Positions 1-5,005 of a stretch of DNA of 6,226 bases are shown here, in pieces; the stretch's first letter is position 1; each line of letters starts with the position of its first letter. The stretch covers positions 1 to 6,226 of the forward strand of contig CAJUJZ010000130.1 in NCBI GenBank assembly GCA_910586745.1, written 5' to 3'. The notes below the pieces were generated by a model. That model worked only from the letters and a program-made list of their open reading frames with translations, had not been told where the DNA came from and searched no databases. The position numbers and the translations under genes were made by a program. Origin of the DNA: an uncultured Mucispirillum sp. GTDB taxonomy: Bacteria > Chrysiogenota > Deferribacteres > Deferribacterales > Mucispirillaceae.

Positions 1-1
1 C

Positions 2-58
2 AAAATAGACGAATCTAGTTGTAATAATTCTGTTCATAAAAAAGATTTGGACTTTTAA
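2..58 (+). CDS. Possible 3' end of an upstream gene (partial)
   Basis: Frame 2 is open from the left edge and ends in TAA at 56-58. It gives an 18-residue tail, KIDESSCNNSVHKKDLDF, which reads like a hydrophilic protein C-terminus. The bases after it turn into very A/T-rich, stop-filled sequence, consistent with a gene end. No family can be recognised from so few residues. One minus-strand frame is also open here, so this may be chance. If real, the gene lies upstream of the copper ATPase on the same strand, with about 225 bases between them. Confidence 0.35.
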   Translation, partial: KIDESSCNNSVHKKDLDF

Positions 59-282
59 AATGATATATTATACTAGAAAATATATATTTTAATAATCATA
101 TATTATTTTTAACCTTAAAAAGTATCATTTCAATAAATATTAGAAATATTATAAATTTATGATATACATAATCTACAGTAAATGTATTATCATCTTGTGG
201 CAGTATTTTTGTCAGTATTGGTAATATAACGCTGATATTTTATTTATATTTAAAAGATAAATAAGAACAGGCAGGTAAAATA
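59..282. other. A/T-rich leader region upstream of the copper ATPase
   Basis: This stretch has stops in all frames and no convincing gene. It holds a perfect 14-base palindrome at 77-90 (AAAATATATATTTT) and an A/T-only hairpin at 91-107 (AATAAT, loop CATAT, ATTATT) followed by three further T. The hairpin could be a weak terminator for a gene ending at 58, but its stem has no G-C pair. A direct repeat CAGTATT occurs at 201-207 and 213-219, 12 bases apart. A weak sigma70-like candidate is TTGGTA (218-223), 17 bases, TATTTA (241-246). I see no recognisable CueR/CsoR-type dyad or FNR box. Confidence 0.5.
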
Positions 283-2703
283 GTGGCATTAAAAGATGTA
301 GAGCAGACGAATAAATATATATGTGCTCACTGTTCATCAGAAGTTAATTATAAAATAGGAATAAAAGAAAATGATAAATATTTTTGCTGTGAGGGCTGCC
401 GTTCTGTTTATCACTTAATTAATGATGAAGGGTTTGGCTCATTTTATACAAAAAGAACAGACTGGGAAGATTCTGCACCAGTTGAACAGGTGGATGCAGA
501 TGCAGAATATTTTGAATCATCGCTGGAAGTCCTTAATAATGGAGATTACTCTTTATCAATAGTTATAACAGGTATTCGGTGTGCAGCATGTGTATGGCTT
601 ATAGAATCATCAGCATTAAAAGATGAAAGAATAAAATCTTTCCGCATAAATTATGCAAACCATAAAGCAAAAATTATATTTAATCCAAAAGATATTTCAG
701 TAAAAGAAGTGCTGCAGAAAATTACAAGGCTTGGTTACTGTCCACTTCCATCTACAAATATAGAAACAATGCATGATAAAGAAAGAAAAGATTATTTTTA
801 CAGATTTGGAGTAGCAGCATTTTTTACAATGCAGGTAATGATGTATTCTATTGCAAACTATACAGGTTATTTTAAGGGAATGGATGAAAACTTGTATTTT
901 TTATTTAAGCTGTTATCATGGGCTTTAGCAACACCTGTATTAATATATTCTGCACTTCCTTTTTTTCAGAAAAGCTTTTCTGCACTGAAACATTTTCATT
1001 TTACAATGGATACTCTTGTAGCAATAGGGGCTGGAACTTCATATTTATACAGTGTTGCAGCAATTTTTCTAGGTTATGAAACATACTTTGATACATCAGT
1101 TATGATTATTACTTTAATACTGCTTGGCAGATTTATAGAAGCTGGTGCAAAACAAAAGGGTGGTAATGCTGTTGCAAAACTTTTATCTTTAAAACCAAAA
1201 AATGTTAGAAAGATTATGTATGAGCAGAATGGAGAAAAATCATATATTACTATACCAATAGACCAGCTTGCAAAAGGTGATTTATTTGAAATTTCTACAG
1301 GAAGCAATGTTGCTGCTGATGGTAAAATTATTGAAGGTGTATGTGAAATAGATGAATCCATGCTGACTGGAGAGCCTATGCCTGTTAATAAAAAAGAAGG
1401 CAGTCAGGTATATGCAGGAACAAAACTTATTAATGGAACATGTATAGTTATGGCTGAAAATGTTGGTGTAGACAGCTTTTTATCAAAAATTGCAGCTTCA
1501 GTTGATGATGCACAAAGCTCAAAAGCACCAATTCAAGATGTAGCCGATAATTTTATTGGTAAGTTTGTACCTTTTGTATTAATCATTGCTGCTTTATCAT
1601 TTATATACTGGTATTTTTTAGCATCAGTTGGAGCAGAACTTTCTATAATGCGTGCAGTATCTGTTTTAGTAATTGCATGCCCTTGTGCTATGGGACTTGC
1701 AACACCACTGGCAGTAATTTCTGCAACTAATAAATTATCTGAAACAGGTGTCATATTTAAAAATGGCGAAGCTATAGAAAGATATGCCTATGTAAATGAT
1801 TTTTATTTTGATAAAACAGGAACAATTACAACAGGAAACATGACAGTCACTGATTATAAGCTTTCTTTTTCATGCAGTTCTGTATTAAATTTAATAACTT
1901 CTGCAGCTTTTTATTCAAAACATCCTGCATCAAAAGCAATTGCTGCAATAAATGAAGATTTATATGAATATGAGAAGTTTGAAGAAACAGCAGGAAAGGG
2001 CATAACTGCTGAAATAAAGAATACAAATGTTATAATTGGCTCTCAAAAATTTCTGCAGGAAAACAGTATAAAATTTACTAAAGATTATGAAGAGTATATT
2101 GAAAACTCAATAGAAAAGGGCTGCACAATAGTTTGTGCTGCAGTAAACCATATTTTAGTTGGTGTATTTTCTATTTCAGATATTATAAGAGAAGAAGCTG
2201 CTGAAACTATATCTTTACTGCAGAAAAAAGGTAATGATGTTTCAATTATAACTGGAGACAGCAAGAAAGCTGCAAATATTATACTTGAAAATGCAGGAAT
2301 AAAAGCAAATATTTTTGCAGATGTTTCGCCTTTTGATAAAGGTAATATTTTACAAAATGCAAAAGATACTAAAAAAACAGTAATGATAGGCGATGGCATA
2401 AATGATGCTATTGCATTAACTGCTGCAAGTGTTGGTATATCTATGAGAAATTCTACAGATATTTCTATAGAAAGTGCTTCTGCAGTTTTGCTCCGTAACA
2501 ACTTATCAATTATAGAAAAATCTCATAAAGTATGCAGAAAAACTTTAAGAATTATTAAGGAAAATTTATTTTGGGCTTTTTCATATAATTTAATTGCTAT
2601 ACCATTAGCATGTACAGGCTTAATTCATCCAGTAATGAGTGCAGCTTTTATGAGCTTCAGCTCACTTTTTGTTGTAGCAAACTCAGTAAGAATAAAAAAA
2701 TAG
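283..2703 (+). CDS. ccoI: Copper-translocating P1B-type ATPase, CcoI/FixI-like
   Basis: This is an 806-residue, full-length heavy-metal P-type ATPase of the inner membrane, predicted to move copper at the cost of ATP. An N-terminal cysteine domain has C14xxC17 and C35-C36-x-x-C39, as in the metal-binding domain specific to CcoI/FixI ATPases. An HMA domain follows with GIRCAACVW (C100, C103). About eight membrane helices lie near 172-192, 204-226, 241-262, 268-285, 424-448, 454-480, 758-780 and 782-802. The A domain has TGEP (362-365), the copper-type ion site is CPC (466-468), and the phosphorylated aspartate is D510 in DKTGT. H547-P548, TGDS (657-660) and GDGIND (703-708) complete the catalytic set. 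YN (768-769) and the MSFSS (790-794) helix-8 motif support Cu(I). The GTG start at 283 is preceded by AGGT (273-276) at 6 bases. CcoI proteins supply copper to cbb3 oxidase; that role is inferred from the N-terminal domains and the convergent SafE-like/FixH-like operon. A general CopA role is the alternative. Confidence 0.93.
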   Translation: MALKDVEQTNKYICAHCSSEVNYKIGIKENDKYFCCEGCRSVYHLINDEGFGSFYTKRTDWEDSAPVEQVDADAEYFESSLEVLNNGDYSLSIVITGIRCAACVWLIESSALKDERIKSFRINYANHKAKIIFNPKDISVKEVLQKITRLGYCPLPSTNIETMHDKERKDYFYRFGVAAFFTMQVMMYSIANYTGYFKGMDENLYFLFKLLSWALATPVLIYSALPFFQKSFSALKHFHFTMDTLVAIGAGTSYLYSVAAIFLGYETYFDTSVMIITLILLGRFIEAGAKQKGGNAVAKLLSLKPKNVRKIMYEQNGEKSYITIPIDQLAKGDLFEISTGSNVAADGKIIEGVCEIDESMLTGEPMPVNKKEGSQVYAGTKLINGTCIVMAENVGVDSFLSKIAASVDDAQSSKAPIQDVADNFIGKFVPFVLIIAALSFIYWYFLASVGAELSIMRAVSVLVIACPCAMGLATPLAVISATNKLSETGVIFKNGEAIERYAYVNDFYFDKTGTITTGNMTVTDYKLSFSCSSVLNLITSAAFYSKHPASKAIAAINEDLYEYEKFEETAGKGITAEIKNTNVIIGSQKFLQENSIKFTKDYEEYIENSIEKGCTIVCAAVNHILVGVFSISDIIREEAAETISLLQKKGNDVSIITGDSKKAANIILENAGIKANIFADVSPFDKGNILQNAKDTKKTVMIGDGINDAIALTAASVGISMRNSTDISIESASAVLLRNNLSIIEKSHKVCRKTLRIIKENLFWAFSYNLIAIPLACTGLIHPVMSAAFMSFSSLFVVANSVRIKK

Positions 2704-2968
2704 GCTTTAATATAATATATAACACTGCATTTTTCAGAAAACTTGTATATTATAATTATACAAATTGAGCAAATACTGCAAAAGTTCTTATGATTGTATT
2801 TTTTATATATGAGATAAAGATGTATAATCTATTGAGTAAAAAATTTATATATATAACTCACTTATATTATTAATGTTTATATATTTTAAAAATACTTATA
2901 AAGTCAGCAAGATATTATTATATAAATATTACTGAAGTAAAAATATAATTTATTTATAGAAGTTAACT
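2704..2968. other. Gap between convergent genes, no clear terminator
   Basis: These 265 bases separate the ends of the copper ATPase and the SafE-like gene. All frames are broken and no small ccoS-like reading frame is present. The best hairpin is TTGTATA (2743-2749) pairing with TATACAA (2757-2763) around a 7-base loop. A looser pair is TGAGT (2833-2837) with ACTCA (2856-2860). Both are A/T-dominated and neither has a clean T-run, so neither is a convincing Rho-independent terminator, though either could help end transcription from one side. Confidence 0.5.
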
Positions 2969-3628
2969 TTAATATGAAAATGTAATTCCTTGATAAATAA
3001 AATAAATACCCATAATAAAGATAAGAAATGCAGTTAAATGTTTAAAATATTGTACATACTGCATTACATATGAGCCCAATACAGCTAAAATCATTAATGC
3101 AACAGAAGTGCCAATACCAAAGGCTGCCATCATTAAAGCACCAGTATACCATAAACCAGAAGGCACTGCACCAATTACTGCACCCATAGTTAAGCCGCAT
3201 GGAAGAAAACCAAGAAATAGACCATAAAAAAATGGATTATTAGGCTTATATTTTTTTATTTTATTCATAATTTTCAATTTAGCTAGAAAATTAAAAGAAC
3301 TTAAGTTGAAGAAATACATGACAGCAAATAATACTAAAATAATACCGCCAACAAGAGCTGCAAACTTTTGAATATTTAAAAAATTCTGTCCAGCATAAGT
3401 TGCAATAGAGCCAAGACCGCCAGCTAATGCACCCATAACGGCATAAGTTATAGTCCTGCCGGCATTATAAAAAATGTTAGGTATTAATATTTTATATCCA
3501 GCATTACTCTCAGAAAAAGTGCTTGAAATATGAAGCACAAAAGGGTGACACATTAAAATACAGTGCCCAAATCCCCCTGCAAAGCCTATTAAAAAATGAC
3601 CAGTGACTAAAGCCAGAATTTCAGCCAT
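2969..3628 (-). CDS. SafE/DsbD-type six-helix membrane protein
   Basis: This is a 219-residue integral inner-membrane protein of the family annotated as sulfite exporter TauE/SafE, which resembles the DsbD/CcdA transmembrane domain. The N-terminal signature is FAGGFGHCILMCHPF, with C23 and C27 and H22 and H28. A second signature, GFLPCG (140-145), places C144 at the start of helix 4. Helices lie roughly at 5-25, 55-80, 88-108, 132-155, 162-188 and 196-216. A lysine-rich loop at 117-128 separates the two halves. Family members are often encoded beside ccoI/ccoS and cytochrome oxidase genes, where they are thought to help copper or redox handling; the transported species is not proven. The ATG at 3628 is preceded by TAGGT (3638-3634), whose TAG is the stop of the upstream gene, so translation of the two is probably coupled. 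True sulfite export is an alternative I consider less likely in this context. Confidence 0.85.
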   Translation of the reverse strand: MAEILALVTGHFLIGFAGGFGHCILMCHPFVLHISSTFSESNAGYKILIPNIFYNAGRTITYAVMGALAGGLGSIATYAGQNFLNIQKFAALVGGIILVLFAVMYFFNLSSFNFLAKLKIMNKIKKYKPNNPFFYGLFLGFLPCGLTMGAVIGAVPSGLWYTGALMMAAFGIGTSVALMILAVLGSYVMQYVQYFKHLTAFLIFIMGIYFIYQGITFSY

Positions 3629-3635
3629 ATAAAAC

Positions 3636-4049
3636 CTATTTTACATCATAAAATACATAAAAAGTAGTTGTTTTACCGTCCATATATATAATATCAGCTT
3701 TTGTATACCATTTAGTTCTGCCAGACATACATTTTACTAAAGTTTGATTAACTGTAAATTCAGTATCAGAAACTTTTTTGCCTTCATATTCATATTTGCC
3801 CATATCCATTTCCATATTAGATTTAAATTTAACTGACTTAACTGGTTTGTCAAATTTATAAGTCAATGTAAATTCTTTCATTGGCTTCATTGGACGAGTT
3901 GCATAAACAGATATCCCGTAAGTATCGTTTTTAAAAGCAATATCTTTTTCTGTAATATCACAAGCTGCATTATAATTTACAGGAAATGCTGCAAAACTTA
4001 AAAATGGAACTGCTATAATAACAATTAAAGCCAAAATGATTTTTCTCAT
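3636..4049 (-). CDS. Secreted FixH/YtkA-like protein, putative copper-binding
   Basis: This is a 137-residue exported protein. The chosen start at 4049 gives MRKIILALIVIIAVPFLSFA, a textbook signal peptide with cleavage likely after A20 or A21. The frame stays open to an ATG at 4088, but that start would add charged and aromatic residues before the signal, lacks a ribosome site and overlaps the predicted promoter. The mature part looks like a beta-sandwich. Its features are C30 near the N-terminus, MKPM (54-57), NMEMDMG (78-84; Met 79, 81 and 83) and KCMSGRTKW (106-114; C107 and M108). Alternating methionines plus Cys-Met suit Cu(I) binding, and the two cysteines could form a disulfide. The fold and motif order resemble FixH/YtkA-like proteins tied to cbb3 oxidase assembly, but similarity judged by eye is weak and the exact family is uncertain. 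It is the first gene of the operon with the SafE-like gene. Confidence 0.75.
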   Translation of the reverse strand: MRKIILALIVIIAVPFLSFAAFPVNYNAACDITEKDIAFKNDTYGISVYATRPMKPMKEFTLTYKFDKPVKSVKFKSNMEMDMGKYEYEGKKVSDTEFTVNQTLVKCMSGRTKWYTKADIIYMDGKTTTFYVFYDVK

Positions 4050-4054
4050 AAAAT

Positions 4055-4059
4055 CTCTC
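4055..4059 (-). promoter_or_regulatory. Ribosome binding site deciding the FixH/YtkA-like start
   Basis: Read on the minus strand, GAGAG lies 5 bases before the ATG at 4049. The other in-frame ATGs, at 4061 and 4088, have only A/T-rich or pyrimidine-rich sequence before them. Together with the signal peptide that begins at 4049, this favours the shorter protein. Confidence 0.5.
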
Positions 4060-4078
4060 ATATATTTATAATAATCAA

Positions 4079-4107
4079 ACCATATCATATATAAAAAGAA
4101 AGTGCAA
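4079..4107 (-). promoter_or_regulatory. Possible sigma70 promoter of the FixH/YtkA-like and SafE-like operon
   Basis: On the minus strand, TTGCAC (4107-4102), a 17-base spacer and TATGGT (4084-4079) form a plausible but imperfect promoter. Transcription would begin near 4070, just before the chosen start at 4049, and so would exclude the longer start at 4088. Both boxes depart from consensus, so this is a tentative call. Confidence 0.3.
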
Positions 4108-4175
4108 GTCTTTTAAATAAATATGTCCGATAAGATATATTATGTAAAATAAATAAATAAAAAAGGGTGAATCAG

Positions 4176-4247
4176 TTTAAAATTTTCCCCTAGAATCGAT
4201 TTTAGTGTATGTTTATATACTGACTATTTAAAATCCCCTTAGAAGTC
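4176..4247 (+). repeat. Imperfect direct repeat, two copies about 51 bases apart
   Basis: Copy 1 (4176-4197) is TTTAAAA, TTTT, CCCCT, AGAA, TC. Copy 2 (4227-4247) is TTTAAAA, T, CCCCTT, AGAA, GTC. They share TTTAAAA, then TCCCCT(T)AGAA, then TC, differing by small insertions. Another TTTAAAAT without the CCCCT block occurs at 4262-4269. The shared C-run is notable in such A/T-rich DNA. The copies could be two sites for a regulator or two arms of a structured RNA. Confidence 0.45.
4198..4235 (+). other. Bulged hairpin between the repeat copies
   Basis: GATTTTA (4198-4204) is perfectly complementary to TAAAATC (4229-4235). Inside it, GT (4205-4206) can pair with AC (4223-4224), and GTAT (4207-4210) with ATAC (4217-4220) around a six-base loop. 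This gives 13 pairs with bulges on the 3' side. There is no T-run after it, so it is not a Rho-independent terminator. Its 3' arm overlaps repeat copy 2, so folding could compete with whatever uses that copy. Confidence 0.4.
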
Positions 4248-4276
4248 AAAATTTGAGCTTGTTTAAAATAATAAGT

Positions 4277-4322
4277 TTGACAGCATTTATTTATTGATTA
4301 AAAATAAGCTTTATTATATTAT
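4277..4322 (+). promoter_or_regulatory. Candidate promoter(s) of the phosphatase-deaminase operon
   Basis: Two overlapping sigma70-like arrangements are visible. One has a perfect TTGACA (4277-4282), a 16-base spacer and TAAAAA (4299-4304). The other has TTGATT (4294-4299), a 17-base spacer and TATTAT (4317-4322), one mismatch from the -10 consensus, and would start transcription near 4329. The second leaves a short leader of about 26 bases before the ATA start at 4355. Either could be used; A/T-rich background makes chance -10 matches common. Confidence 0.45.
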
Positions 4323-4343
4323 AGCTGGTAAATAAAATTTATT

Positions 4344-4347
4344 GGAG
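4344..4347 (+). promoter_or_regulatory. Ribosome binding site pointing to an ATA start
   Basis: GGAG at 4344-4347 is the clearest Shine-Dalgarno sequence near the phosphatase. Seven bases separate it from ATA at 4355, which is in frame with the HAD motif I. No ATG, GTG or TTG occurs in that frame between the upstream stop (TAG, 4322-4324) and motif I. The site is directly preceded by the near-palindrome AATAAAATTTATT (4331-4343). Confidence 0.6.
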
Positions 4348-4354
4348 TTACGCT

Positions 4355-4996
4355 ATAAATACTCAGTTAATTATTTTTGATTTAGATGGCACATTATGTG
4401 ATACTTTTGATGATATATATTTGTCATTAAAACATACTCTTGATAATTTTAGTGTTTTTACACCTTCTCTTGATGAAGTTAAATCTTTTATTGGTGATGG
4501 TCTTGCTTTGCTTATAGAAAGGACATTAAATGTTACAAACCAGACTCATTTAAAAAATGATATTATGACTTTTTTTATGCAGTATTACAAAGAGCACTGC
4601 ACAGATTCTACATTATTATTTCCTGGAATGGAAAATGTTTTAAAGGAATTATACAGTAATAATGTAAATATGGCTGTTGTTTCTAACAAGGCTCACCATT
4701 TAGTTGATATTATCATAAAAGAGCTTGACTTATATGATTACTTTAAATTTGTTTATGGCGGTGATAGTTTTGATGAAAAAAAACCATCTGCTAAACCATT
4801 ATTAAATATAGTAAACAATTTAAATATAATACCTGAATATTCATTTATGGTTGGTGATAGTGATAATGATGTGCTTGCAGGTATTTCTGCCGGTATGAAA
4901 ACAATTTACTGTTCTTACGGCTATGCTCCATTAAAAAAATCAACTTCAGATTATATTGTTGATAATCCATTAGATATTTTGAACTTTGTAAGGTAA
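4355..4996 (+). CDS. gph: HAD-family phosphatase, phosphoglycolate phosphatase type
   Basis: This 213-residue cytosolic hydrolase probably removes phosphate from a small metabolite such as 2-phosphoglycolate. Motif I is FDLDGTL (8-14), with nucleophile D9 and acid/base D11. A small helical cap follows at about 17-85, including IGDG (46-49). Motif II is VVSNK (108-112), with S110. The motif III lysine is K143 in KKPSAKP. Motif IV is GDSDND (167-172), and the order and length fit Gph/PGMB-type HAD enzymes. The first conventional start in frame is TTG at 4421, but that begins at residue 23 and removes motif I including the nucleophile, so it cannot give an active enzyme. I place the start at ATA 4355, 7 bases after GGAG, giving an N-terminus that would read (M)NTQLIIFDLDGT. 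CTG at 4325 is an alternative without a ribosome site. The deaminase starts 9 bases after the stop, indicating an operon. Exact substrate is uncertain; HAD enzymes are promiscuous. Confidence 0.82.
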   Translation: MNTQLIIFDLDGTLCDTFDDIYLSLKHTLDNFSVFTPSLDEVKSFIGDGLALLIERTLNVTNQTHLKNDIMTFFMQYYKEHCTDSTLLFPGMENVLKELYSNNVNMAVVSNKAHHLVDIIIKELDLYDYFKFVYGGDSFDEKKPSAKPLLNIVNNLNIIPEYSFMVGDSDNDVLAGISAGMKTIYCSYGYAPLKKSTSDYIVDNPLDILNFVR

Positions 4997-5005
4997 ATAT
5001 TAATT

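Larger units (their letters stand above)
4050..4354. other. Divergent intergenic region with repeats and hairpins
   Basis: These 305 bases separate the minus-strand copper operon from the plus-strand phosphatase operon. Promoter-like boxes sit at each end and a repeat/hairpin cluster occupies the middle (4161-4256). No reading frame here has both a ribosome site and protein-like composition. The G/C-containing blocks (AGGG, and CCCCT twice) stand out from the surrounding A/T-rich sequence and suggest a structured leader, operator or small RNA. No known riboswitch or T-box core is recognisable. Confidence 0.5.

Noticed and set aside
77..90. AAAATATATATTTT palindrome as a regulator site
   Set aside because: It contains only A and T in an A/T-rich leader, so a perfect palindrome of this length is unremarkable without conservation.
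1366..1377. TGEP instead of TGES in the ATPase actuator domain
   Set aside because: TGEP is common in copper P1B ATPases, so it is not a sign of lost activity.
2085..2501. A 138-codon open frame on the minus strand inside the copper ATPase gene
   Set aside because: It lies wholly antisense to the P and N domains of the ATPase, has no ribosome site and resembles no protein. The shorter antisense frames at 1074-1361, 1533-1754 and 5937-6131 were dropped for the same reason.
2743..2763. TTGTATA/TATACAA hairpin as a Rho-independent terminator of the ATPase gene
   Set aside because: The stem has one G-C pair and no T-run follows; such A/T pairs are expected by chance in this composition.
2704..2968. 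A ccoS-type small gene after the ATPase
   Set aside because: All three plus-strand frames are broken by stops and no short membrane-helix protein with a ribosome site can be read.
4088..4088. ATG at 4088 as the start of the FixH/YtkA-like protein
   Set aside because: It would put 13 extra, partly charged residues before the signal peptide, lacks a ribosome site and overlaps the likely promoter.
4421..4996. The phosphatase starting at TTG 4421 (191 residues)
   Set aside because: This start removes FDLDGTL with the catalytic aspartates and has no Shine-Dalgarno sequence before it, while the intact motif is in frame just upstream.
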